The translations under genes and the position numbers were made by a program. Below are positions 22,481 through 29,388 of a stretch of DNA of 33,839 bases, piece by piece. The first letter of the stretch is position 1. Each line of letters begins with the position of its first letter. Below the pieces are notes generated by a model. It saw only the letters and a list, made by a program, of their open reading frames with translations, was not told the origin of the DNA and ran no database searches. The stretch comes from SAR202 cluster bacterium (GTDB taxonomy: Bacteria; Chloroflexota; Dehalococcoidia; Lucifugimonadales; VGZR01), in contig VGZR01000020.1 of assembly GCA_016872515.1 (NCBI GenBank), positions 1-33,839 on the forward strand, written 5' to 3'.

Positions 22481-22511
22481 TAGGGGCGTCCCAGCCGTCG
22501 GAACGCCCCTA
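22481..22511. repeat. Inverted repeat with 9-bp arms
   Basis: TAGGGGCGT and ACGCCCCTA around a 13-base loop. It is related in sequence to the palindromes at 10988 and 21371 (AGGGGCG arms). Confidence 0.5.
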
Positions 22512-22544
22512 CATTACCACAGCCGCGAGGCCCCTCGCAGCCGC

Positions 22545-23405
22545 CTACATCCCGATGCGCGAGTGGAACTCCGGCATGCCCTTGATGCCCACGTTGATGC
22601 GGAACAGCGCGCCCGCGCCGGGGCCGTGCTTCAGCTTGTCCTGCCCGCCCGCCGTCGTCACGTAGATGTCCGTCAGGTCCTCGCCACCGAAGATGGCGCT
22701 CGACACCTGCATGGCCGGGAACTCGATGCGTTGCTCCTCGATGCCCATGGGCGAGTAGCGGTACAGCGCCCAGTCGTCCCACCGCGCCGACCAGACGAAG
22801 CCCTGCGAGTCCACCGTCATCCCGTCCGGCAGGCCCTTGCCGTGCGGCGCCTGGACGAAGACCTGCTGGTTGCCGATGTTCCCGGTCTTCTCGTCGTAGT
22901 CGAAGATGTAGATCTTCCCCGCCTTGCTGTCGGTGTAGTACATGCGCTTGTGGTCCAGGGTGAACCCGAAGCCGTTGGAGATGCCGATGCCGTCCAGGAG
23001 CTTGGTGACCTTCTTGTCGCGGTCTATCCGGTAGAGCCGCCCCGGCTTGTCCAGCGTCATGGCGATGGTGCCGCCGAACACGCGCCCCTGCGGGTCGGCG
23101 ATGACGTCGTTGAAGCGGTGGTGTTCCTCGCCGGGGATAGACTCGATGATGCGGGTGAGCTTGCCGCCTCGCAGCACAGCCACCGCGCCCTTGTCCATGA
23201 ACAGCAGCAGCGAGTCGTCCGCCTGGATGGTGAAGCCACCTACAGCTCCGCCCTCGAAGTGGAGCCCGTGCTCCTTCCGCGCCGGGTCATAGTAGTAGAT
23301 GCGTCCCCTTGGGATGTCCACCCAATAGACGCGTTTCTCCGTCGGATGCCAAAGGGGGTTTTCGCCCACCTCGCACTTGTAGTCGGCGATGAGTTCAGGC
23401 TTCAT
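22545..23405 (-). CDS. SMP-30/gluconolactonase family lactonase
   Basis: A 286-residue six-bladed beta-propeller. Metal and catalytic residues of the family are present: Glu in VGENPLWHP, Asn in HHRFNDVIADPQGR, Asn in GIGISNGFGF, Asp in GLPDGMTVD. Members hydrolyse sugar-acid lactones or related esters using a divalent cation, in the cytoplasm. ATG 23405 has GGGAGG five bases upstream; a GTG at 23411 overlaps that site and is less likely. It belongs to the minus-strand run with DUF3500 and the enolase-superfamily gene. Together they fit breakdown of a sugar acid or other carboxylate, though the substrate is inferred, not seen. Confidence 0.88.
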   Translation of the reverse strand: MKPELIADYKCEVGENPLWHPTEKRVYWVDIPRGRIYYYDPARKEHGLHFEGGAVGGFTIQADDSLLLFMDKGAVAVLRGGKLTRIIESIPGEEHHRFNDVIADPQGRVFGGTIAMTLDKPGRLYRIDRDKKVTKLLDGIGISNGFGFTLDHKRMYYTDSKAGKIYIFDYDEKTGNIGNQQVFVQAPHGKGLPDGMTVDSQGFVWSARWDDWALYRYSPMGIEEQRIEFPAMQVSSAIFGGEDLTDIYVTTAGGQDKLKHGPGAGALFRINVGIKGMPEFHSRIGM

Positions 23406-23420
23406 ATCCACCTCCCGGAA

Positions 23421-23553
23421 GGGCTTTGTACAAGGAAGTCCATTTCACGGTCGAGAACACGGAATCACCCCCACCCTAAGCCCTCTCCCCTCAAGAGGGA
23501 GGGAAGTTTTACGGGGACTCCTTTTTCGCATGAGACAAGGCTTTTGTGCAAGG
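23421..23553 (+). repeat. MITE-like dispersed element, copy 5
   Basis: It runs from GGGCTTTGTACAAGG to GGCTTTTGTGCAAGG (133 bp). Inner blocks are AGTCCATTTCACGG, CACCCCCACC and CCTCTCCCCTCAAGAGGGAG. It sits directly upstream of the SMP-30 start, so it probably carries or displaces that gene's promoter. Confidence 0.68.
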
Positions 23554-23586
23554 TGTGCTAGCTGGAGACAGTGTTTCAAGAATGGA

Positions 23587-23617
23587 AAAGGCGGGCTGCT
23601 TCGGGCGGCCCGCCTTT
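23587..23617 (-). terminator. Terminator of the HU gene
   Basis: AAAGGCGGGC/GCCCGCCTTT arms (10 bp) around an 11-base loop with a TTCG core. On the minus strand it is followed by TTTTCC, 39 bp after the HU stop. Confidence 0.75.
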
Positions 23618-23655
23618 CGTTGACGAAACCTCAGAACTATCGAAGAGGGCAGAGA

Positions 23656-23946
23656 CTACCTGGCGGCTGAGCTCAGGTCTGCCCCGGGGGTGAAGCCCAC
23701 GCGCTTGTGGGACGGGACGGTGATCAGGGAGCCGGACTTGCCGCCGCGGATGGGCCGGACCTTGCGGGCCTTGACCCTGCGGACCTCGAACGTGCCGAAG
23801 CCCGTCAGCACCACCCGGTCGCCGCTCTTCAGCGCGGCACGGATGCTGGCCAGCACGGCGTTCAGAGACTCCTCACCCTGCGCCCTGGAGCCACCCAGCT
23901 TGGACGCGACGCGGGCGGACAGATCACTCTTCCTCAGTGTACCCAT
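23656..23946 (-). CDS. HU/IHF family DNA-binding protein
   Basis: A 96-residue histone-like protein. Typical blocks are MGTLRKSDLSARVASKLG, the DNA-binding arm region VVLTGFGTFEVRRVKARKVR, and VPSHKRVGFTPGADL at the end. It bends and compacts DNA as a dimer. The arm has GGKSGSLITVPSHK in place of the usual RNPxTGxxI, so it lacks the intercalating proline motif at its normal place. A GGAGGG block lies about 15 bases upstream of ATG 23946, longer than ideal. It is divergent from the L-2-hydroxyglutarate oxidase gene. Confidence 0.9.
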   Translation of the reverse strand: MGTLRKSDLSARVASKLGGSRAQGEESLNAVLASIRAALKSGDRVVLTGFGTFEVRRVKARKVRPIRGGKSGSLITVPSHKRVGFTPGADLSSAAR

Positions 23947-24122
23947 GATGACGATGCCCCCTCCTTATTTGATTTTGGCCCTCGGCGCGTTTCAGGCGGT
24001 GCCACGAGCCAGACAGCCTTTTCACGTTAGACGTGATAGTAGGGACATTCTCCCGCGATGTCAAGCTCTTCCAGACACTCCATCCCCTCGCCATGCGATT
24101 CTTCAACACAAAAAACCTGTGC

Positions 24123-24128
24123 TACAAT
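24123..24128 (+). promoter_or_regulatory. Probable -10 box of the L-2-hydroxyglutarate oxidase gene
   Basis: TACAAT lies 17 bases before the start codon, giving a very short leader. No good ribosome site precedes the ATG, so translation may be nearly leaderless. The -35 box is weak (TTCTTC, 24099-24104). Confidence 0.35.
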
Positions 24129-24145
24129 CCACGGACTGCACCGTC

Positions 24146-25360
24146 ATGGACTCTACTCGACACGACATCGCCATCGTCGGCGGCGGCATCATCGGCCTCG
24201 CCACCGCCATGCGCCTGGCCCAAGAGCACCCCCGCGTGAAGGTGGTTGTGCTGGAGAAAGAAGGGCGCGTCGCCGAGCACCAGACCGGCCACAACAGCGG
24301 CGTCATCCACGCCGGCATCTACTACGCCCCCGGCTCGCAGAAGGCCAACTTCTGCGCCCAGGGCGGCCCGCTCCTGCGCCGGTTCTCGGATGAGCATGGC
24401 ATCCCCTACGAGATGTGCGGCAAGCTCATCGTCGCCCTCACCGAGGGGGAGCTGCCGCGTCTGGAGGAGCTGTTCCGCCGGGGCACCGCCAACGGCGCCG
24501 CCGGCCTGGAGATGATCGGCCCAGAGCGGCTGCGCGAGTTGGAGCCCCATGCCGCAGGCATCAAGGCCATCCTTTCGCCCAATACCGGCATCATCGCCTT
24601 CCGCCGCGTCGCCGAGGCCTACGCCGGCGAGTTCACGAAGCAGGGTGGCGAGTTGGTGCTCGATGCGCGGCTGACGGCGGTGCGCCGCGCAGACGGCCGA
24701 CTCCACCTGGAGACGACGAAGGGCGCCGTGTCGGCGGCCAACCTCATCAACTGCGCCGGACTCCATGCTGACGCCGTTGCCCGTATGATGGGGGTAGACA
24801 TCGGCGTCCGCATCATCCCGTTCCGCGGCGAGTACTTCTCCATCAAACCGGAGCGCGCCCACCTCGTCCGCAGCCTCATCTACCCGGTGCCCGACCCGCG
24901 CTTGCCCTTCCTCGGGGTTCACTTCACCAAGCGCATCACCGGCGAGGTGGAGGCCGGCCCCAACGCCGTCCTCGCCTTCGCCCGCGAGGGCTACCGCAAG
25001 ACGAGCTTAAGCCCCGGCGACACCGCCGGCATGTTGGCGTTCCCTGGATTCTGGCGCATGTCGCGCACCTACTGGCGCACCGGCTTCAACGAGCAGTACC
25101 GCTCGTGGATGAAGGGCGTCTTTCTCCGTTCCCTCCAGACCCTCGTGCCCGACATACGCATGGACGATTTGGGTGAGCCAGGATCCGGCGTGCGGGCGCA
25201 GGCCGTGGACCGCAAGGGCAAGCTGCTCCAGGACTTCTCCATCGCCGAGACCCGTAACGCGATCCACGTCCTCAACGCCCCCTCGCCGGGCGCGACGTCG
25301 TCCCTCACCATCAGCCGCTACATCGTGGACATGGCCCGCAAGTCCTTCGGGCTGAACTGA
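24146..25360 (+). CDS. lhgO: L-2-hydroxyglutarate oxidase (FAD-dependent, LhgO type)
   Basis: A 404-residue DAO-fold flavoenzyme. The FAD dinucleotide motif is HDIAIVGGGIIGLATAMRLA at the N terminus. The LhgO signature is QTGHNSGVIHAGIYYAPGS, then KANFCAQGG, YEMCGKLIVA, PNTGIIAFRRVAEAY and GEYFSIKPE. The C terminus has NAPSPGATSSLTISRYI. It oxidises L-2-hydroxyglutarate to 2-oxoglutarate, passing electrons to the membrane quinone pool in known members. The long open frame upstream (back to 23690) crosses the HU gene and is not part of it; conserved sequence begins at the ATG. It is followed after 17 bp by a decarboxylating dehydrogenase. Confidence 0.9.
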   Translation: MDSTRHDIAIVGGGIIGLATAMRLAQEHPRVKVVVLEKEGRVAEHQTGHNSGVIHAGIYYAPGSQKANFCAQGGPLLRRFSDEHGIPYEMCGKLIVALTEGELPRLEELFRRGTANGAAGLEMIGPERLRELEPHAAGIKAILSPNTGIIAFRRVAEAYAGEFTKQGGELVLDARLTAVRRADGRLHLETTKGAVSAANLINCAGLHADAVARMMGVDIGVRIIPFRGEYFSIKPERAHLVRSLIYPVPDPRLPFLGVHFTKRITGEVEAGPNAVLAFAREGYRKTSLSPGDTAGMLAFPGFWRMSRTYWRTGFNEQYRSWMKGVFLRSLQTLVPDIRMDDLGEPGSGVRAQAVDRKGKLLQDFSIAETRNAIHVLNAPSPGATSSLTISRYIVDMARKSFGLN

Positions 25361-25377
25361 AACAAGGAGCCAAGCAC

Positions 25378-26442
25378 GTGCCAACATTCGACATCGTGGT
25401 CATCCGCGGAGACGGTATCGGCGTCGAGGTCATCGAGGAGGGCATCAAGGTCCTCAACGCCGTCGCCAGGCGCCACGACATCGCATTCAAGTTCTCCGAG
25501 ATGCCCTGGGGGTCGGACCACTACTTCAAGAACGGACGCATGATGCCCGCCGACGCCATCGCCACGCTGCGGCCGTTCCACGCCATCTACCTGGGCGCCG
25601 TCGGCCATCCCAAGCTCCAGGATCACGTGACCCTCAACGGCCTGCTGCTGCCCATCCGGCGGGCCTTCGACCAGTACGTCTGCGAGCGCCCGTCGGTGCT
25701 CTACCCCGGCGTCACCTCGCCCCTCCGCGACAAGAAGCCCTACGACATCGACATGGTGGTCATCCGCGAGAACACCGAGGGCGAGTACGCTAACGTGGGT
25801 GGCTTCCAGTACCTCGACTTCCCGCAGGAGATCGGCGTGCAGACGGCGGTGTTCACGCGCCACGGTTGCGAGCGCGTTATCACCTACGCCTTCGAGCTAG
25901 CCCGCAAGCGCCGCAAGAAACTGCATGTCACCTCCGTCACCAAGTCCAACGCCCAGGGCTACGGGATGGTGGTGTGGGACCGGGCCTTCCAGGCGGTGGC
26001 GGCGCGGTACCCGGACATCAAAACGCGCTCGCTGCTGGTGGACGCGGCGTGCATGGAGTTCGTCCGTCGCCCGGAGATGTTCGACGTGGTCGTGGGCAGC
26101 AACCTGTTCGGCGACATCCTGACCGACCTGGGGGCCATCATCACGGGCAGCATCGGCCTGGCCGCCAGCGGGAACATAGACCCGGAGCGGCGGTTCCCCT
26201 CGATGTTCGAGCCGACCCACGGCAGCGCGCCGGACATCGCGGGCAAGGGCATCGCCAACCCGCTGGCCGCCATCCTGTCGGGCGGTATGATGCTGCGCCA
26301 CCTGGGCGAGGGGAAGGCTGCCGACGCGGTCGAGAAGGCGTCCCTGGCCGTCGTGGCCGAGGGCAAGACGCTCACGCCTGACCTCGGCGGAAAGGCGAGG
26401 ACGTCGCAGGTCGGCGACGCCGTGGTGGCCGCGCTGGGGTAG
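25378..26442 (+). CDS. Tartrate/D-malate dehydrogenase-type enzyme (isocitrate/isopropylmalate dehydrogenase family)
   Basis: A 354-residue NAD-dependent beta-hydroxyacid oxidative decarboxylase. Substrate-binding motifs are VIRENTEGEYANVGG and KSNAQGYGM; metal Asp residues are in GSNLFGDILTDLG; the cofactor loop is EPTHGSAPDIAGKGIANP. LRPFHAIYLGAVGHP with PLRDKKPYDIDMV resembles tartrate/D-malate dehydrogenase (TtuC/DmlA) more than isopropylmalate dehydrogenase. It would make pyruvate or a keto acid plus CO2 from a 2-hydroxy diacid. The GTG start at 25378 has AAGGAG eight bases upstream. It forms an operon with the L-2-hydroxyglutarate oxidase. Confidence 0.87.
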   Translation: MPTFDIVVIRGDGIGVEVIEEGIKVLNAVARRHDIAFKFSEMPWGSDHYFKNGRMMPADAIATLRPFHAIYLGAVGHPKLQDHVTLNGLLLPIRRAFDQYVCERPSVLYPGVTSPLRDKKPYDIDMVVIRENTEGEYANVGGFQYLDFPQEIGVQTAVFTRHGCERVITYAFELARKRRKKLHVTSVTKSNAQGYGMVVWDRAFQAVAARYPDIKTRSLLVDAACMEFVRRPEMFDVVVGSNLFGDILTDLGAIITGSIGLAASGNIDPERRFPSMFEPTHGSAPDIAGKGIANPLAAILSGGMMLRHLGEGKAADAVEKASLAVVAEGKTLTPDLGGKARTSQVGDAVVAALG

Positions 26443-26451
26443 GGCAGGGTC

Positions 26452-26577
26452 GGCTTTGCGTAACAATGTCCATTTCGCGGGGCAATCAGAGAATCACCCC
26501 CGCCTTAGTCCTCCCCCCTCAAGGGGGAGGAGAGTATCAAGGGGGGCGTTTTCTGGCTAAGACAGGGTTTGCCAAGG
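26452..26577 (+). repeat. MITE-like dispersed element, copy 6
   Basis: It runs from GGCTTTGCGTAAC to AGGGTTTGCCAAGG (126 bp). Inner blocks are TGTCCATTTCGCGG, CACCCCCGCC, TAGTCCTCCCCCC and CAAGGGGGAGGAGAG. It begins 10 bp after the preceding gene's stop. Confidence 0.68.
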
Positions 26578-26673
26578 GCGGTTTCACGCGGAGCCTGAGG
26601 AGACGCCTGTTGTACAATGTGGTTAGTCCCTACTTGAGGTCGAGGACCTTCGGCTAACCCGATGGCACCGCGA

Positions 26674-26745
26674 GCGGGAGTAACTCAGGGGTAGAGTGCC
26701 TGCCTTCCAAGCAGGTTGTCGTGGGTTCAAGTCCCATCTCCCGCT
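26674..26745 (+). tRNA. tRNA-Gly (UCC), probable attachment site of the downstream element
   Basis: The acceptor GCGGGAG pairs with CTCCCGC. The anticodon stem CCTGC/GCAGG holds loop CTTCCAA with TCC at 26706-26708. CCA is encoded at 26746-26748. A tyrosine recombinase gene starts about 110 bp downstream in the same direction, the usual arrangement for elements integrated at a tRNA 3' end. Confidence 0.95.
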
Positions 26746-26785
26746 CCAATCCCATCATCAAGACGTTCCCAGCCAAAGCCTCATA

Positions 26786-26796
26786 ATGGGACTTGA
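26786..26796 (-). repeat. Inverted copy of the tRNA-Gly T-arm sequence
   Basis: ATGGGACTTGA is the exact reverse complement of TCAAGTCCCAT at 26727-26737 in the tRNA. It sits between the tRNA end and the integrase promoter. Confidence 0.5.
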
Positions 26797-26822
26797 CGCG
26801 CACCGCTCCAAGACAACATAAT
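26793..26822 (+). promoter_or_regulatory. Promoter of the integrase gene
   Basis: TTGACG (26793-26798), 18 bp spacer, CATAAT (26817-26822), about 32 bp before the ATG. It overlaps the inverted T-arm copy, so integrase binding there could affect its own transcription (inference). Confidence 0.5.
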
Positions 26823-26854
26823 TGGACAGAACAATCTGCCTTGGAGTGGACAAC

Positions 26855-27775
26855 ATGACTCGCAGTAATGTACTCGCCGTCGAGTCACCCGCCATTGGAA
26901 AGCTCCAGCCCTCGTTCCTTCTAGCAATGGATGCCCAGAACAAGTCCCCCCGCACCCGCGAGACGTACGTTGAAGCCTTGAAGCAATTCGAGCGCTTTTT
27001 GGCGGATCGTGGGATGCCCAGAGAGGTAGCCAACATCCGGCGCGAGCATGTGGAGGCCTGGATTTCCTATCTCCTGAAGTCGCACCGCTCGGCGACAGCC
27101 TCTAATAGATATCGGGCCCTGCAAAGCTTCTGGAAGTGGGCTGTGGATGAAGGGGAGGTGAAGGAGTCCCCCATGGCCCGTATGAAGCCGCCCAAGGTGG
27201 AAGAGAATCCCCCGCCTATCATTCCTGAAGAAGAGATGCGCCGACTGTTCAAGGCTTGCGAGGGCCAGACGTTTGACGACAGACGGGACGCGGCAGTCAT
27301 TTGGATGCTCTGGGATACGGGTATGCGAAGGGCCGAGCTCGCGGGGCTGACAATGGACGATGTGGACTTGCCCAATCGCATGGTGCGAGTCCAGGGGAAG
27401 GGGAACCGGCAGCGGGTGTGTCCTTTGGGCCGCAGGGCTGCCCAGGCCCTTGACCGCTACGTCAGAATACGGGACAGGCATCCCCACGGAACAGCGAATC
27501 GGCTGTGGATTGGACGCAACGGGCCCATGACGCCGAACGGGATCAACCAAATCGTCATACAACGGGCTAGGCGGGCTGGTCTGGTGAACGTGCATCCTCA
27601 CCGGCTCAGGCACACTTTCGCCCATCAGTGGCTAAGCAATCAAGGGGGCGAGTCTGACTTGATGATGCTCATGGGCTGGCGAAGCCGGAGCATGGTGTCC
27701 AGGTACGCCGCCAGTGCCGCCGTCGACCGCGCCGTGGCCGCGCACCGACGGCTCTCGCCGGGGGACCGGTTGTAG
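26855..27775 (+). CDS. Tyrosine recombinase/integrase
   Basis: A 306-residue site-specific recombinase. The SAM-like core-binding domain (about residues 20-115, [20 protein letters not shown]) is followed by the catalytic domain: Arg in [13 protein letters not shown], Lys in QGKGNRQR, H-x-x-R in [11 protein letters not shown], Trp in LMGWRS and the nucleophile Tyr in SRYAAS. It catalyses integration and excision. ATG 26855 has GGAG eight bases upstream. The neighbouring tRNA-Gly is the likely target. It lacks the extra helix expected of integron integrases, so it does not explain the attC sites at 15657-16674. The next ORF starts 3 bp after its stop. Confidence 0.93.
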   Translation: MTRSNVLAVESPAIGKLQPSFLLAMDAQNKSPRTRETYVEALKQFERFLADRGMPREVANIRREHVEAWISYLLKSHRSATASNRYRALQSFWKWAVDEGEVKESPMARMKPPKVEENPPPIIPEEEMRRLFKACEGQTFDDRRDAAVIWMLWDTGMRRAELAGLTMDDVDLPNRMVRVQGKGNRQRVCPLGRRAAQALDRYVRIRDRHPHGTANRLWIGRNGPMTPNGINQIVIQRARRAGLVNVHPHRLRHTFAHQWLSNQGGESDLMMLMGWRSRSMVSRYAASAAVDRAVAAHRRLSPGDRL

Positions 27776-27778
27776 CAC

Positions 27779-28714
27779 ATGAAGCAGTTGCGGGTCTATC
27801 ACCAGAACGATGTCAAGGTCCCAAAGACCAGGACTCCGGAATTCGTCATTAAGCGCAGCATTTTAGGCCAAGACTATGCTCTAGCGAGGTACCTCGTAGA
27901 GAGCGGCCGTGAGCTTCTTGTTCCTGTTTGGGCTGTACCCAATGTCCACGCGGTCCGTGTGCTCCGGGCAATCCTAGAGGACAAGACGAAGTACGGCGCC
28001 TTTAGCGCCGTTGCATTCGGGGAGGCCGCATCCCAGGACTACGCTAGTTTGGTTGGTCACGGGAACCCTATCGTGGAGACGGTTCAAAAGCTGGTGAGGA
28101 CTTGCATCAAAGGCAGACATGCTGGCCATTGTTACAGTCGGGAGCTCGCTGACACCGCGTACGGCAAGGAGCGCGTGAGTGGTGGTCCGGGTCCCGACAT
28201 GGCGCCGATCCTTAGGGCCGCAATAGCAGACAAGTCAAGCCGTTGTCCTCTTACGTGTTTGCAGCCGGAGGCGTTGCTTGAGCCGGTGCAAACCTTCGAC
28301 GGTCTCGCAGACCGCTGGGCAGAAGTCTATGGCCGTGGGAGTGAAGTTCTACAGCTCCTTGTTAGGACTTACGCGCTCGCCGATGCTGCGGGCCATGACT
28401 ACCTAGCCCTTGAAGAACGAAGACGGCAAAATCCGCGTTGGCGATTGAACTATGTTGACCAAACTCGCCGTGCTCGCTGGCTTAGGTCCCGCGCTCACCA
28501 ATACCTGATCGCAAAGGGTTGGGTCTGGATGCCAGGCGACTCAATAGACGATCCTAACGCAAAGGACTTCATCCAGGCGTACCTCATCTATCCCTCAGTC
28601 AGCGCGTGGATCAGACAACACTATCACCTCGAACCCATAGAGGCGGGCTTTCTCTACAAGCGTTTCGAACCCTATCGCGAGGCAACCGGCGTCCCTCACA
28701 AACAGGTGAGTTAG
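27779..28714 (+). CDS. Unknown protein coupled to the integrase, 311 aa
   Basis: I do not recognise this protein. It is soluble, basic and rich in Arg, Tyr and Trp, with a compact N-terminal part (FVIKRSILGQDYALARYLVE), scattered cysteines in RTCIKGRHAGHCYSRELADT and RCPLTCLQPEALLEPV, and a Trp-rich C-terminal half (RARWLRSRAHQYLIAKGWVW). It starts three bases after the integrase stop, so the two are almost certainly translated from one mRNA. Possible roles are recombination accessory factor or excision control, but nothing in the sequence proves it. Confidence 0.7.
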   Translation: MKQLRVYHQNDVKVPKTRTPEFVIKRSILGQDYALARYLVESGRELLVPVWAVPNVHAVRVLRAILEDKTKYGAFSAVAFGEAASQDYASLVGHGNPIVETVQKLVRTCIKGRHAGHCYSRELADTAYGKERVSGGPGPDMAPILRAAIADKSSRCPLTCLQPEALLEPVQTFDGLADRWAEVYGRGSEVLQLLVRTYALADAAGHDYLALEERRRQNPRWRLNYVDQTRRARWLRSRAHQYLIAKGWVWMPGDSIDDPNAKDFIQAYLIYPSVSAWIRQHYHLEPIEAGFLYKRFEPYREATGVPHKQVS

Positions 28715-28726
28715 CTGGCTTCCTCC

Positions 28727-28817
28727 GTGCACGGCTTCATATAGCCGTCGTTCCAGAGCACCGCATCGTATAGCCTCATCTAGACTGCCCTCTCGTGCGC
28801 GGCTTCACGTAGCAGTC
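28727..28817. repeat. Pair of imperfect 23-bp direct repeats, 68 bp apart
   Basis: The first begins GTGCACGGCTTCA and ends TAGCCGTC (28727-28749); the second begins GTGCGCGGCTTCA and ends TAGCAGTC (28795-28817). Four to five differences. They occupy the noncoding gap before the regulator-like gene. Confidence 0.45.
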
Positions 28818-28823
28818 TTCTGT

Positions 28824-28842
28824 GTATTCCAAACTCGAATAC
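28824..28842. promoter_or_regulatory. Operator-like inverted repeat
   Basis: GTATTC and GAATAC with a 7-base spacer, 35 bp before the regulator-like gene's ATG. Autoregulation by that protein is inferred from position only. Confidence 0.3.
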
Positions 28843-28876
28843 GTCTATCGTCCGTCATTGTGAGAGTGTGGTGCTG

Positions 28877-29152
28877 ATGTTAGATGTAGCGCCACTGATC
28901 CTTCTCGACCTAAAGTTCACTGATCGGCTAAGGGCCGCCCGGGCCGCGAAAGATTGGCGGCTGACTGACGTGGCTGCCCACGCCACGCAAGAACTTCGGC
29001 AACGAGGCTACACAGCACCCTTAGTTGTCACCGCAGCAGATGTGTCCTGGTTAGAGCATGGCGGCTACCTTCGTCGAGAGAAACTCGGCGCAATAGTGCA
29101 TGTCTTGGGGTTAGAGGAATTTGTTGCGGCGTTCTTCGGAGGCGCGCGGTGA
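28877..29152 (+). CDS. Putative Xre-type HTH regulator, 91 aa
   Basis: A small protein with an N-terminal leader (MLDVAPLILLDLKF) and a helix-turn-helix-like body: FTDRLRAARAAKDWRLTDVA, then a recognition-helix-like VTAADVSWLEHGGYLRREKL and GAIVHVLGLEEFVAAFF. The pattern (arginine-rich first helix, xVSxLExG, xxLxxIxxxLGL) is that of Cro/CI-type repressors, here with an insertion between helices 1 and 2. GTG 28868 and 28871 are alternative starts. The stop overlaps the next gene's GTG (GTGA). It probably controls the element's genes. Confidence 0.6.
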   Translation: MLDVAPLILLDLKFTDRLRAARAAKDWRLTDVAAHATQELRQRGYTAPLVVTAADVSWLEHGGYLRREKLGAIVHVLGLEEFVAAFFGGAR

Positions 29153-29388
29153 CGCCGCAAGAGCGCACTTTACGCGCCCGCTTGGGGGCCTATTCGCGCC
29201 TTGCACGCGAGGACGCCCACGAGATGACCGCTCCGGCACGTCGATCCTGGGCAACCAAGTGGGAGCAACAGGTGGATCCCAGCGGCGTCCTGGCACCGGA
29301 AGAGCGAGCGCGACGGGCGCGGGCGGCTATGCGGGCCCACATGGCGCGGCTGGCGCTCGCATCCGCCAAGGCGCGCAAACGACGATGA
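29149..29388 (+). CDS. Small basic unknown protein, 79 aa
   Basis: The protein begins MTPQERTLRARLGAYSRLAR, then carries EMTAPARRSWATKWEQQVDP, EERARRARAAMRAHMARL and a Lys/Arg tail. Similar small proteins occur beside replication genes in actinobacterial mobile elements, from memory. It overlaps its neighbours at both ends (GTGA and ATGA), so it is part of a coupled operon. Function unknown; the basic helical make-up suits nucleic-acid binding. Confidence 0.7.
   Translation: MTPQERTLRARLGAYSRLAREDAHEMTAPARRSWATKWEQQVDPSGVLAPEERARRARAAMRAHMARLALASAKARKRR

Noticed and set aside
26855-27775. This recombinase as the integrase for the attC sites
   Set aside because: It lies 9 kb away beside a tRNA-Gly and shows an ordinary XerC-like layout. 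I see no integron-specific extra domain.
28710-28720. GTTAGCTGGCT, 11 bases shared with the cassette A attC end
   Set aside because: No pairing arm or RYYYAAC box lies nearby. It overlaps a stop codon and is probably chance.
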